DNA of 64,000 nucleotides from Nocardia bovistercoris (lineage in GTDB: Bacteria; Actinomycetota; Actinomycetes; Mycobacteriales; Mycobacteriaceae), in the NCBI RefSeq assembly GCF_015674855.1, contig NZ_JADMLG010000018.1, forward strand, positions 1 through 64,000. Direction: 5' to 3'. Position numbers and translations under genes: made by a program. Below the pieces are notes generated by a model, which worked only from the letters and a program-made list of their open reading frames with translations, ran no database searches and was not told the DNA's origin. Below are positions 52,192 to 60,635 of the stretch, piece after piece. Positions within the stretch are counted from its first letter, which is position 1. Every line of letters begins with the position of its first letter.

Positions 52192-53520
52192 TCACTTCTT
52201 CGGTTTGTCCGGCTTGTCCTTGCCTTTCCCGGGATCATCGCCCTTACCGGGATTGTCCGTGCCCACCTTGCCGTTGTCGGCCCCGTTGCGCTTGCCGGGT
52301 GGCTTCGGATCGGCGAGGTCGGCGTTGTCCGGGACGATCGCGACGGGTTGCCGCGGCAGCCGTGTCGCGACCGGGCCTGCACAGTCGAGTTCACACGGCA
52401 GTTCGGCCAGCGGTGTCACCGCGATCTGCGGCGCGGCGACCGGCGGCGACGGCACGTGGGTCGGGGCGTCGGGCCTGGTTGTCGGCGTGCCCGAATCGGA
52501 CTCGATGATTTCCGGACCGCCCAACCACAGCGCACCCCCGATCACCGCGACCAGGCCGAGCAGTGCCGCCGCCGCCAGACAGGGCCGCTGCGGCATCGGC
52601 GCGCGAGTGCTCGCCGCGGGCATCGTGTAGCGGCGGATCACATTCGGCAGCGTCGGCCGGGTCTGTCGAGCGGTCACCGTGTGACCGACACCGACCGCCG
52701 CCATGTCCCGTCCGCTCAGCGCGGCGTGCGCGGCGGCCGCCAATTCTCCCGCGCTCGGCCAGCGTTCGTCGGGGTCCTTGGCCATGCCGCGCATGATGAC
52801 CGCGTCCAGCGCCGCAGGCACCCGGGCGACCGTCGCACTGGCCGCGGGCGGGGGTCGCATGAGGTGGGCGTGCATCTGCTCGGGCGAATCGCTGTCACCG
52901 AACGGCCGCCCGCCGGTGAGCAATTCGAACAGCACGCAGGCCAGCGCGTACTGATCCGATCGGGCGTCGGCGGATCCGGTGAACCGTTCCGGGGCCAGAT
53001 ATCCGAGTGTGCCGACCGTGTGGCCGGTGGCGGTGATGGGCGGCTGGTCGACATGGGTCGCGGTGCCGAAATCGATCAGATAGACGAATCCGGTCGGTGT
53101 GACCATGAGATTCGCCGGTTTGACGTCGCGATGTACCAGCCCGATGTGGTGCGCGGCATCCAACGCGTCAGCGGCTTGTATGACGATACGGACCGCGCGG
53201 TCGGGTGCGAGTGGGCCGTTCGCGCGGAGGAGGGCGGCGGCGTTCAACCCTTCGACGAACTCCATGTCCAGGTAGAGGCGGCCCTCCAATTCGCCGTAGT
53301 CGTGGATCGCCACGGCGTGCGGGCCGCGTAGCTGGGCGGCGAGGCGGGCCTCTCTGGTGAAGCGCTGCCGGTGCGCGGAATCGGCGGCCGATTCCGTCGC
53401 GAACACCTTCAGCGCGACGTTCCGGTCGGCGCGGGTGTCGTGCGCGAGCCAGACCCGGCTCGTTCCGCCGCTGCCGAGTAGTCGTTCCAGGCGGTAATGG
53501 CCGAACCACCTCTCGCCCAT
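52192..53520 (-). CDS. Receptor-type Ser/Thr protein kinase
   Basis: 442 residues. The kinase domain (about 8-270) has all key residues: glycine loop LLGSGGTSRVW, Lys38 (VALKVF), catalytic loop HRDVKPANL (Asp132), DFG (Asp150) and APE (176-178). After a juxtamembrane linker comes one membrane segment (about 314-335). The extracellular part is short, carries the pair PCELDCAG and ends in a Lys/Pro/Gly/Asp tail. PknB-type kinases sense envelope signals. The Lys/Gly-rich tail could contact anionic wall polymers (speculative). A Thr-rich activation loop is present (THVDQPPITATGHTVGT). Confidence 0.92.
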   Translation of the reverse strand: MGERWFGHYRLERLLGSGGTSRVWLAHDTRADRNVALKVFATESAADSAHRQRFTREARLAAQLRGPHAVAIHDYGELEGRLYLDMEFVEGLNAAALLRANGPLAPDRAVRIVIQAADALDAAHHIGLVHRDVKPANLMVTPTGFVYLIDFGTATHVDQPPITATGHTVGTLGYLAPERFTGSADARSDQYALACVLFELLTGGRPFGDSDSPEQMHAHLMRPPPAASATVARVPAALDAVIMRGMAKDPDERWPSAGELAAAAHAALSGRDMAAVGVGHTVTARQTRPTLPNVIRRYTMPAASTRAPMPQRPCLAAAALLGLVAVIGGALWLGGPEIIESDSGTPTTRPDAPTHVPSPPVAAPQIAVTPLAELPCELDCAGPVATRLPRQPVAIVPDNADLADPKPPGKRNGADNGKVGTDNPGKGDDPGKGKDKPDKPKK

Positions 53521-53741
53521 ATATCGAAAACCTCCGGTTGCCTTTCTGCTTCGGGAGTTACCCGAATTCCGCTCCTCGGCAGGAAATCGAGGGCGCGGTA
53601 GCGATGGGTCCGATCATTTCGCAGCCTCGCGGCTGTGCGTCGAAGAATCGGACGAAACAAGCGCGGATTCCTCGTCCACACACCGGGAGAATGCTGCCGC
53701 ATCGGAGGGCGGGCGTCGCTCGGCGGGGTCGGCCTGCCGGT

Positions 53742-54215
53742 TCACGACGGTGGGCCCGCGTCGTTCGTCGAACCGCTCCCGTCGATCGTCACCTCGGGCG
53801 GGGGAGCGTCGGCGGCTCGCGGTGTGACGAGGTTGTCGAGCACCACGGCGATCTCGCGGTAGATCTTCGACGCGGTCTCCTTGTCCCTGGCCATGAAACC
53901 GCCGTGCGCGTTGAAATCGAGCAGTCGCAGATAGTCGACCAGTTGCGCGCCGGTCAATTCCACCGTGAGCCCGCCTTCGGGGGTCTCGGTCAACCGCCGC
54001 GGTTCCTCGATGGGCTTGTGTCCCGCACCGGTGCTGGTCCGCGCCCAAAGGTCACCGGGCAGCCGGAGCACCAGCAACGGGATACCGGCCGCCACGCGTT
54101 CCCGGTCGCCCTGCTCCGGCGGCGACTGCGTGCCACAACCCGTCAGCAGCAGCGCGACAACGGCGATGCCGAGGAGAAGCAACGACCGACCTGCCGGTCG
54201 AGACGATAACGCCAT
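53742..54215 (-). CDS. Putative lipoprotein
   Basis: 157 residues from ATG 54215. Signal peptide with lipobox LLTGC (GRSLLLLGIAVVALLLTGCG), so it should be membrane-anchored outside. The mature part has VEGLTVELTG-like strands and a helix (DYLRLLDFNAHGGFMARDKE, TASKIYREIAVVLDNLV) and a low-complexity C-terminus. No family recognised. It lies upstream of the kinase gene on the same strand with a 220-base gap in which I see no gene. Confidence 0.72.
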   Translation of the reverse strand: MALSSRPAGRSLLLLGIAVVALLLTGCGTQSPPEQGDRERVAAGIPLLVLRLPGDLWARTSTGAGHKPIEEPRRLTETPEGGLTVELTGAQLVDYLRLLDFNAHGGFMARDKETASKIYREIAVVLDNLVTPRAADAPPPEVTIDGSGSTNDAGPPS

Positions 54216-54406
54216 GGTGTGAGGCCCCCACTGTCGTCCTGATTGGTGAGGAGGACATACCCCGACACAGTGCGACAAACCGGTGTACCGGCCCAACGCA
54301 CCCGATCGCGGCCGACAACGCTCGATTGGGCCGCGATTCTCGGGGTAGACAGCCCGCGCGCGGCGCTCGACAGGCGCGCACCGTCGACGCGGAGGAGGTA
54401 AGAACG

Positions 54407-54691
54407 ATGAAAGCCGTTGTCTATCACGGACCGCGCGATCTCGCGGTCGAGGAAGTTCCCGACGCGCGGATCGAACGCCCCACCGCCGCGCTGGTGCGCA
54501 TCACCTCGACCAATATCTGCGGTTCGGACCTGCACATGTACGAGGGATCGAGAACGGGAAGGTGCTCGGACACGAGAGCCTCGGCGTGTCCCCACGAACC
54601 GCCCCTCGACCGAGCGCCGCAAGCCTACGAGCGGTTCGACGCGCGCGAGGACGGCTGGACCAAGGTGGTCCTGCATCCGTGGCGGCCCTGA
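54407..54691 (+). pseudogene. fdhA: Decayed glutathione-independent formaldehyde dehydrogenase gene (internal deletion plus frameshift)
   Basis: A 94-codon frame with an intact ribosome site (GGAGGAGG). It begins as a true FdhA/zinc alcohol dehydrogenase N-terminus (MKAVVYHGPRDLAVEEVPDA to the zinc region CGSDLHMYEG). It then slips frame: the alternative frame still reads IENGKVLGHESLGV. It ends with a true FdhA C-terminus (QAYERFDAREDGWTKVV). About 300 residues between these two ends, including the Rossmann domain, are missing. No enzyme activity is possible. Confidence 0.85.
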
Positions 54692-54692
54692 G

Positions 54693-55151
54693 ATGATGCG
54701 CCGATCCACCGTCGTCCGGGTCCGCCCCGAAGACGGGACCGGGCTGTCGGTGACGCTGGCGGTGCCCGGATATCGCGCGTTCGCCTTCACCGCCACCGCA
54801 CTTCGGGTGCCCACCGCGACGGGTGAGTTGCTGATCGAGGCCGGTCACCCGTCGTGCGTGATACCGCTGGACATCGGTCCGTTCACGGTGGACGCCGGGG
54901 CGCGCACCTGGCTCGCGGCACTGCACGGCGGTGAACTGCGCGTCGCGGACGACGAGATCGACATCGTCGCCGCCACCATCGAATTCGCCGATCGTATCGA
55001 TGTGGACCGGGCGCGCGCCGCGCAGGCCGACGCCGCGCACCGGCTCGAACACGATCGCGACGATCGTGCGGCGCTGCTCGCGCTACGGAGGGCGAATGTG
55101 CGCCTGGCCGTCGCCGCGCGTGTGCACCCGTCACCCGGCGCGCGGCGCTGA
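54693..55151 (+). CDS. Orphan ATP synthase epsilon-subunit-like protein
   Basis: 152 residues from ATG 54693 (ATG 54696 also possible). The beta-sandwich part resembles AtpC: FAFTATALRVPTATGELLIE, AGHPSCVIPLDIGPFTVDAG, LHGGELRVADDEIDIVAATI. The C-terminal helical hairpin (IDVDRARAAQADAAHRLEHD, LLALRRANVRLAVAARVHP) is the epsilon inhibitory pattern. No other F1Fo gene is nearby. It starts one base after the decayed fdhA gene. It may modulate the main ATP synthase or be a relic of a second ATPase operon. Confidence 0.75.
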   Translation: MMRRSTVVRVRPEDGTGLSVTLAVPGYRAFAFTATALRVPTATGELLIEAGHPSCVIPLDIGPFTVDAGARTWLAALHGGELRVADDEIDIVAATIEFADRIDVDRARAAQADAAHRLEHDRDDRAALLALRRANVRLAVAARVHPSPGARR

Positions 55152-55307
55152 ACGACCCGGCCGGTGCGGGCCCGATCCAGCTGTCCCTGCGGAGCGCGCT
55201 CGTCGGTCGGGTTCAGGTCAGACCGACATGGCGCGGGCCGCATGTGCCCGCGCGCATCGCCCGGTCTCCTCGACCGATGGCTACGCCGTTCGGCTCTCGA
55301 CGACCGC

Positions 55308-55532
55308 TCAGTCCTCGATGACGACGTCGACAGTGCGCACGAAAGGAAGCTCGGCGATGTGGTCGGCGGCTTGCGTGGTGGCGCCGATCGTGACAGCGTC
55401 GGGATACTCGCCGTAGATCACCATCGCTCCCACCGATTTCAGCCTGCTGGTGAACTCGGACTCGTCTTCGCCCGATGGTTTGTCGATCAACGGGATGAAT
55501 CGAACGCGGAACACTGTGGAGTCGTTCTGCAC
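55308..55532 (-). CDS. Small conserved-looking protein of unknown function
   Basis: 74 residues from GTG 55532, preceded by AGGGAG six bases away. Two beta-alpha-beta-like units: VFRVRFIPLIDKPSGEDESE, FTSRLKSVGAMVIYGEYPDA, VTIGATTQAADHIAELPFVR. The pattern recalls the small ferredoxin-like fold of subtilase propeptide/I9 inhibitors, but the similarity is weak. Standalone gene. Confidence 0.55.
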   Translation of the reverse strand: MQNDSTVFRVRFIPLIDKPSGEDESEFTSRLKSVGAMVIYGEYPDAVTIGATTQAADHIAELPFVRTVDVVIED

Positions 55533-55894
55533 GGTGAGCTCCCTTCTGGACGTCGTCGGCCTCGGGAAACGATCGGTGAAGATGTGGCGGACGCACGACC
55601 CGCCGTAACGGGATTACCGCGTATCGCGCGTACGAAACGACCGCTCCGATTCTGCACCCGCACGGGCGCCACTCAGGTGTAGGCCGTCGGAGTATGGCGT
55701 GCCGCGGGTGTCGAGCATGCCGAGGACGGTCGACGCCTCAAGCAGCGCGGCCTGCAACGAAAGCCCTCGGGAGATTGCCCGACAGGCCGGACCGGCCTGC
55801 GCTCGCGCCAACGTCACCGTGGTGCGAGCGCGAACGAAGCAGCGGACACCCTCGGGTGTCCGCTGCTTTCGCGTATTCGGGTGGGATGGTGGAA
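55533..55894. other. Gap without a clear gene
   Basis: 362 bases upstream of the small GTG-start gene and downstream of hsp20. It holds the hsp20 hairpin (55837-55868) and a perfect 17-bp palindrome CAGGCCGGACCGGCCTG near 55789. A reverse frame (LSLQAALLEASTVLGMLDTR) is open but has no start signal, so I do not call it. Confidence 0.5.
55837..55868 (-). terminator. Hairpin terminator after hsp20
   Basis: A 14-bp perfect stem, AAGCAGCGGACACC (55837-55850) and GGTGTCCGCTGCTT (55855-55868), with a 4-base loop. It lies 27 bases after the hsp20 stop on the reverse strand. Confidence 0.82.
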
Positions 55895-56320
55895 TCAGCC
55901 GATTGCCTTGTGGCCGTTTGTGCGTCCGATTTCGATCTTGCGCGGCTTGGCCTTCTCGGCCACCGGGATCACCAGACGGAGCACACCGTCGGTGTAGTCG
56001 GCGCGAATGTTGTCGGTGTCGAGTCCTTCGCCGAGGAACAGTTGGCGGCTGAACACGCCGCGCGGGCGTTCGGCGGCGATCATCGACCGGTTGGCGTCGA
56101 GGGCGGGCCTGGTGGCGCGCACGGTGACGACATTGCGTTCGATGTCGAGGTCGAGGGTTTCGAGATCGATGCCGGGCAGGTCGAGTTCCACGAAGAATTC
56201 CGTGCCGTCGCGCCAGGCGTCCATCGGCATGACGGCGGGGCGGGCCGCGGTACCGAATGCCTGCTGGGTCAGGCGGTCCAGGTCGCGGAAGGGATCGGTG
56301 CGCATGAGCATGGTTGCCAT
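55895..56320 (-). CDS. Hsp20/alpha-crystallin small heat-shock protein
   Basis: 141 residues from ATG 56320, preceded by GGAGAG. The alpha-crystallin domain spans about 35-125 (GTEFFVELDLPGIDLETLDL, NVVTVRATRPALDANRSMIA, GVFSRQLFLGEGLDTDNIRA), and the C-terminal LRLVIPVAEKAKPRKIEI includes the I/V-x-I/V oligomer motif. It holds unfolded proteins without ATP. It is divergent from a MerR-type regulator, and a CIRCE-like element overlaps the promoter. Confidence 0.93.
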   Translation of the reverse strand: MATMLMRTDPFRDLDRLTQQAFGTAARPAVMPMDAWRDGTEFFVELDLPGIDLETLDLDIERNVVTVRATRPALDANRSMIAAERPRGVFSRQLFLGEGLDTDNIRADYTDGVLRLVIPVAEKAKPRKIEIGRTNGHKAIG

Positions 56321-56384
56321 TGTCAACACTCTCCGTTCGTTGCGTCTGTGGCAGAAAATCTCTGCCGGTTGACATAGATTTGTT

Positions 56385-56411
56385 TTAGCACTCAAAGTAG
56401 GTGAGTGCAAG
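56385..56411. promoter_or_regulatory. CIRCE element (HrcA operator)
   Basis: TTAGCACTC (56385-56393), nine bases, then GAGTGCAAG (56403-56411). The left arm matches the CIRCE consensus perfectly; the right arm matches 7 of 9 (consensus GAGTGCTAA). On the reverse strand, TTGCAC and TAAAAC flank a 17-base spacer within it and could be the hsp20 -35 and -10 boxes, so HrcA binding would block transcription. Confidence 0.85.
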
Positions 56412-56454
56412 GCGTTAGGCTAGAAAATCTTCGAGCGATACGAGGAGGGCGCGC

Positions 56455-56766
56455 ATGAGCGAGTGGCGAGAGCGTCGGCTGCCCGATCCCGGCCGGGCGG
56501 TGTACGCGATCTCGGTGGCCGCGGACCTTTCGGGTCTCGCCGTGCAGACCTTGCGGCTGTACGAAACGCACGGGCTGATCACGCCCGCCCGCAGTAACGG
56601 CGGAACCCGGCGATACAGCGGCGACGACGTGGCGCGGCTGCTCAGGATCGCGACATTGGCGGCGGAGGGCATCAACCTCGCCGGTGTCCGCCGAATCCTC
56701 GAACTGGAGGATCTGGTGACCCGGTTGCGAGCGGAGAATTCGCGGTTGCGTCGCGAACAGCAGTGA
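56455..56766 (+). CDS. MerR/HspR-like regulator
   Basis: 103 residues. The MerR HTH is clear: YAISVAADLSGLAVQTLRLY, ETHGLITPARSNGGTRRYSG and VARLLRIATLAAEGINLAGV, then a short coiled coil (LVTRLRAENSRLRREQ) for dimerisation. There is no ligand domain. HspR proteins of this shape repress heat-shock genes. It is divergent from hsp20, its likely target, which also has a CIRCE element, so two heat-shock controls may converge. Confidence 0.88.
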   Translation: MSEWRERRLPDPGRAVYAISVAADLSGLAVQTLRLYETHGLITPARSNGGTRRYSGDDVARLLRIATLAAEGINLAGVRRILELEDLVTRLRAENSRLRREQQ

Positions 56767-56828
56767 TGACGCGGACCGGTCAGGAATCGAGAAGCATCGC
56801 GGGCGCCCTGGCTTCTAGCGTTGTTTCC

Positions 56829-57461
56829 ATGAACATCACCACTGATCGAGCAACCATCGAAACCGTCGTCCTCGAGGTGTCGGACCCTGCCGCCGCCTCG
56901 ACCTTCTACGCCGAAGCGTTCGGATTGGGCGACCGACTCGGTGTGCGGGCGACCGACGCGCCGACCACCGGATTCCGCGGCTTCCTCCTTTCGCTCGTGG
57001 TATCGCAGCCGAGCACCGTGGACAGCCTGGTCGGCAGCGCGGTGGCGGCGGGCGCGACGACACTCAAGCCCGCCAAGAAGAGCTTCTGGGGCTACGGGGG
57101 CGTGGTGCAGGCTCCCGACGGCGCCATCTGGAAGATCGCGACCTCGGCGAAGAAGGACAGCGGCCCCGCGACCCGCGAGATCGATGACTTCGTGGTGCTG
57201 CTCGGCGTCGAGAATGTGAAAGCCACCAAGCAGTTCTATGTGGAGCAGGGTCTGGCGGTGGCGAAGAGTTTCGGTAGCAAATACGTGGAATTCGAGGCCG
57301 CGTCCGCATCGGTGAAGCTCGCGCTCTACGGTCGCCGCGCCGCCGCCAAGGATGCGGGCGTCGCGCCCGAGGGCACTGGATCGCACCGGATCGTCCTCGG
57401 TGGAGCCGCGGGTGCGTTTGCCGACCCCGATGGATTCCGATGGGAGACCGTGCGACGTTGA
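56829..57461 (+). CDS. VOC/glyoxalase-family protein with two modules
   Basis: 210 residues from ATG 56829. Two VOC modules: residues about 5-105 (ETVVLEVSDPAAASTFYAEA, then FWGYGGVVQAPDGAIWKIAT) and about 115-205 (DDFVVLLGVENVKATKQFYV, GGAAGAFADPDGFRWETV). No Shine-Dalgarno is visible, so the start may be leaderless. An upstream in-frame start at 56763 overlaps the MerR stop but adds an unconserved lead. The substrate is unknown. Confidence 0.82.
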   Translation: MNITTDRATIETVVLEVSDPAAASTFYAEAFGLGDRLGVRATDAPTTGFRGFLLSLVVSQPSTVDSLVGSAVAAGATTLKPAKKSFWGYGGVVQAPDGAIWKIATSAKKDSGPATREIDDFVVLLGVENVKATKQFYVEQGLAVAKSFGSKYVEFEAASASVKLALYGRRAAAKDAGVAPEGTGSHRIVLGGAAGAFADPDGFRWETVRR

Positions 57462-57599
57462 GGCGCGGGCGCGTCGGCAGCGCGGCAACCGTTAAGTCAA
57501 CAGTAGATACTCCAGTTTTTGATTCGGTATGCGTCGACCGTAGGTAAGCTGCGGTCGTCGCGGTACTACGCCGACGCTGAACGACAGGAGTGGATACCC

Positions 57600-58694
57600 A
57601 TGAGCTCTCCGGTGACCGGGCGAAAGTATCGGGTCGCGCAATGGGCGACCGGCAGCGTCGGCAAGGCGGCGATCCGACACTTCGTCGCCAGCCCGTCCTT
57701 CGAACTGGCCGGGGTGCTCGTATACAGCGCGGACAAGGTCGGTCTGGACGCGGGCGATATCGCGGGCACCGCGCCGACCGGCGTGCTCGCCACCGACGAC
57801 GTCGAACACATCATGGGACTCGACGTCGACTGCGTCTTCTACGCGCCGATCCTGCCCGACGTCGAGGCGATCTGCCGCCTGCTCCGCTCGGGCAAGAACG
57901 TCGTGACCACCTGCGGGCCGTTCCATCGCACCGACGACACCGCGGCGGCGCTCGACCTCATCGAGCAGGCATGTCGCGACGGCGGCGCCTCCTACCACAC
58001 CGGCGGCATCCATCCCGGATACGCGGGCGACCTCCTGCCGCTCACGCTCGCACGCATCACCAGTCGTGTCGACAGCGTCGAGGTGTTCGAGGTGGTCAAT
58101 TTCCGCCAGGAGCCCTCGAAGTACATCGAGTGGATCGGCATGGGCAAGGACCCGAAGGAATTCTTCGCCGGGCCGACCCTGCTCGGTGCGGCGGTACCCG
58201 CGTTCGCGCAATCCATGGCCGTCATCGCGGACGGGTTGGGCCGGACGATCGACAAGGTGACCATCGCCGATATCGAGGTCGCCGTCGCCACCGCCGACAT
58301 TCACTATGTCGGGACCGAAACCAGCGACATCCCCGGAGTCGCCGGGGTGGTGCGCGCGGGCACCGTGGCCGGTCAGCATCACCGATGGACCGCGTGGGTG
58401 GACGGCGCGCCGCTGATCGTCTTCAACGCCGTCTACACGATGGGCGACCAGGATCTGAGTCCCGCGTGGAACGCCGGTGACAGCCACTACCGCATCGTCA
58501 TCTCCGGTGACCCGCCCAGTGAGATGATCCTGCGCGCCGCCACCGGACCCGACGGTCACGCCCCCTATCTCGGCTACACCTGGACCGCGATGGCGGCGGT
58601 CAACGCCATTCCCGCGGTGTGCGAATCCGCGCCGGGGCATGTCGGTCACGTGGAGGTCGGCCTGCCCCGGCTGCCCGGTGTGCTCCGGCCCTAG
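57600..58694 (+). CDS. Dihydrodipicolinate-reductase-like NAD(P)-dependent dehydrogenase
   Basis: 364 residues. N-terminal Rossmann motif (YRVAQWATGSVGKAAIRHFV), then NVVTTCGPFHRTDD, YHTGGIHPGYAGDLLPLTLA and EVFEVVNFRQEPSKYIEWIG. These are the landmarks of the family that includes diaminopentanoate dehydrogenase and many mycobacterial DHDPR-like proteins. It should oxidise an amine or related group with NAD(P)+. ACAGGAG precedes ATG 57600. Converges with the NmrA-like gene. Confidence 0.85.
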   Translation: MSSPVTGRKYRVAQWATGSVGKAAIRHFVASPSFELAGVLVYSADKVGLDAGDIAGTAPTGVLATDDVEHIMGLDVDCVFYAPILPDVEAICRLLRSGKNVVTTCGPFHRTDDTAAALDLIEQACRDGGASYHTGGIHPGYAGDLLPLTLARITSRVDSVEVFEVVNFRQEPSKYIEWIGMGKDPKEFFAGPTLLGAAVPAFAQSMAVIADGLGRTIDKVTIADIEVAVATADIHYVGTETSDIPGVAGVVRAGTVAGQHHRWTAWVDGAPLIVFNAVYTMGDQDLSPAWNAGDSHYRIVISGDPPSEMILRAATGPDGHAPYLGYTWTAMAAVNAIPAVCESAPGHVGHVEVGLPRLPGVLRP

Positions 58695-58703
58695 CCGACA
58701 CGA

Positions 58704-59573
58704 TCACACGGCGAACGCGGGCAGATGGCGGGCCAGCAGCGTCGAAGCGTCGGCGGGTGCGCGGCCGATCAGTTCCGCGACCGTACCGGTGACCGAGGCG
58801 TGCAGTCCGGCCTCCACGCTGCGGTCGATGCCGAGCGCGACCTCGACGTAGTAGTCCGGCACGCCGCGCGCGGCCATCGCCTCGCGCATCTGCTCGGGAG
58901 TGGCTGTCGCATAGGTGATCTCGCGTCCGAGGAGCTCGCCGAGGATCGCCGCGATCTCGTGCAGGGTGAGAGCTTCGGGACCCGTCAGGTCGTAGGTGTG
59001 GCCGCGCAGGGCGGGATCGAGGACGACGGCGGCCGCGACCTCGGAGATGTCGTGCGGGGCGATCATCGCGATCCGGCCGTTCGGGGAGGTGCCGAACCAG
59101 CGTCCGGTGGCCTTGATCGACGGTGCGGCGGTGCGCAGCAGATTGGTCGTGAAGTACGCCGGGCGCAGAATCGTGTGCGGCACACCGCTGTCGGCGAGGT
59201 GACGTTCGATGTCGGCGTGCCAGCGGCCGACCGGATTGGGGGAGTCGGGCACGGTGTCGATGGTGGACAGTTTGATCAGGTGCGGCAGAGCGGCTTTCGC
59301 GGCGGCGTCGATGAACGCCTTCTCCAGTTCGGTCTGACGCGGATCGGTACCCACCGACAGGAACGCGATGTCGACATCGCGCAGAGCCTCGGCCAGCAAC
59401 GCGGCATCGTCGAGCGGTCCGACCTGGATCTCCACTCCGGCAGACCCGCCGAGCGCTGTCTCGGCCCGGTCGCGGTCACGGGCCAGAGCGCGGATCGGAA
59501 GGTTCTCCCCGCGCAGGCGCCTGGCCAGCCCTGCGGCGACTTGGCCGTTGACGGCGGGAATGAGCACGGTCAC
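58704..59573 (-). CDS. NmrA-like NAD(P)-binding protein
   Basis: 289 residues. The Rossmann start reads VTVLIPAVNGQVAAGLARRL, in which the usual GxxGxxG is degenerate at the first Gly (AVNGQVAAG). Later parts fit NmrA/atypical SDR: PHLIKLSTIDTVPDSPNPVG, HTILRPAYFTTNLL, YDLTGPEALTLHEIAAILGE. Members sense redox state or reduce quinones. I chose GTG 59573 because GAGG sits six bases upstream; GTG 59591 is also open. Control probably involves the dyad at 59588-59614. Confidence 0.82.
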   Translation of the reverse strand: MTVLIPAVNGQVAAGLARRLRGENLPIRALARDRDRAETALGGSAGVEIQVGPLDDAALLAEALRDVDIAFLSVGTDPRQTELEKAFIDAAAKAALPHLIKLSTIDTVPDSPNPVGRWHADIERHLADSGVPHTILRPAYFTTNLLRTAAPSIKATGRWFGTSPNGRIAMIAPHDISEVAAAVVLDPALRGHTYDLTGPEALTLHEIAAILGELLGREITYATATPEQMREAMAARGVPDYYVEVALGIDRSVEAGLHASVTGTVAELIGRAPADASTLLARHLPAFAV

Positions 59574-59587
59574 GACGCACCTCGCGT

Positions 59588-59614
59588 TCACTTGACTTTA
59601 GTTGACTGAAGTGA
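59588..59614. promoter_or_regulatory. Possible operator of the NmrA-like gene
   Basis: TCACTT (59588-59593) and AAGTGA (59609-59614) form a dyad, with repeated TTGACT inside. It lies immediately upstream of the gene, on an AT-rich patch. No regulator gene is adjacent. Confidence 0.45.
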
Positions 59615-59869
59615 GCGTAGTCGGATCGGTGAACGTCCGCAACGAACTCGTGATCGCCGAATTCGACACCCCGCGGCGACAGCCGCGCTGACCGGGTCTG
59701 CCTGCCGATCCGCCATCGCGCTACTCGCCGCGGTGACCGCCGTCCACTTCGCCGCCTGCACGGCGGTTTCATGGCCGTTGCCGCGCTGCCCGCGTCGCCT
59801 CCTGCGGCTTCCGCGGTGGATGCTGTTGGCGCCGATCGCATTACCGGCGCAGGCAGGCGCCAGGTGAGG

Positions 59870-60436
59870 TCAGGGCAGGATATTCGGAACTATCTGCGGA
59901 GCGCGCTCGGCGACTTCGGATCCGAGCAAGGTGCCCACGTAATACCCGGCGTAGGTTCCGATCACACCGCCGATGATGCCGCCCGCCACGATGCCGATCG
60001 GCGCCGCCGCGCCCGCGCTGAGCGGTGTGGCGAGCACCGCGCCCGCCGCGCCGCCGAGCAACGCTCCGGACAGTCCGCCGATGATCTGGCCCGCAGTCTG
60101 GCCGATCACGGCCGCGTTCTCGTTCACACCGGCGATCTCGGTCGCGCGCGCCACCGGCGAACCGGCCGGAGTAGATTGCGCCGCAACAGGTTCGACGGCT
60201 GCTCGGAATTCCGGTATGCCGACGGCGGACACGGGCGCGGAAATCGACGCGGCCCGGATCGAGTGCGTGACGGGCGACGGCGATTCGAGCGCGGGCTCGG
60301 ACGCGCTCGCCGGCGCGGCTTGGGCGTTCGCGGTTCCGACGGAGCCGAGGGCGATGACCGCGGGCACGGCGACGGCGATCGGAATCCCGCGCAGCGCCTT
60401 GCTTCGTTCGCTCACCGCGCGATGCCTGCCCGCCAT
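59870..60436 (-). CDS. Secreted glycine-zipper-type protein
   Basis: 188 residues. Sec-type signal peptide (RGIPIAVAVPAVIALGSVGT, ANAQAAP cleavage region). A long Ala/Ser/Pro linker follows, then a glycine-rich hydrophobic C-terminus (GQIIGGLSGALLGGAAGAVL, APIGIVAGGIIGGVIGTYAG), which looks like glycine-zipper helices that insert into membranes or form oligomers. Related proteins are numerous in mycolic-acid actinobacteria and uncharacterised. Possible envelope or pore function, not proven. Confidence 0.75.
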   Translation of the reverse strand: MAGRHRAVSERSKALRGIPIAVAVPAVIALGSVGTANAQAAPASASEPALESPSPVTHSIRAASISAPVSAVGIPEFRAAVEPVAAQSTPAGSPVARATEIAGVNENAAVIGQTAGQIIGGLSGALLGGAAGAVLATPLSAGAAAPIGIVAGGIIGGVIGTYAGYYVGTLLGSEVAERAPQIVPNILP

Positions 60437-60635
60437 AAGGTTTCACCTCTCCGTGCATTCGACTCGTGTCGCCCGAGTATCGTCGGGCGCTCGCCGATCG
60501 CACCAGAAATGTGATCTGGTTCGCCCGCGTGCTCCTCGGCTATCGACATCCGTTATAGGGAGATTCGGTGCCGGGCCGGTCGGCATCGAACGTGCCGCCG
60601 GGCGGCGTCGAATGCCGACCGTCCCGGCGGGAAGA

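Noticed and set aside
53521..53741. Possible gene on the reverse strand between the kinase and the lipoprotein genes
   Set aside because: Frames there are open but have no start signal or recognisable protein pattern.
54326..54691. Intact small alcohol dehydrogenase-like protein
   Set aside because: Only the first 50 or so and last 25 residues match the family; the zinc and NAD domains are absent and the middle is out of frame.
56385..56411. HAIR element (HspR site) upstream of the MerR-type gene
   Set aside because: The arms run ACTC...GAGT, the CIRCE orientation, and not CTTGAGT...ACTCAAG as required for HAIR.
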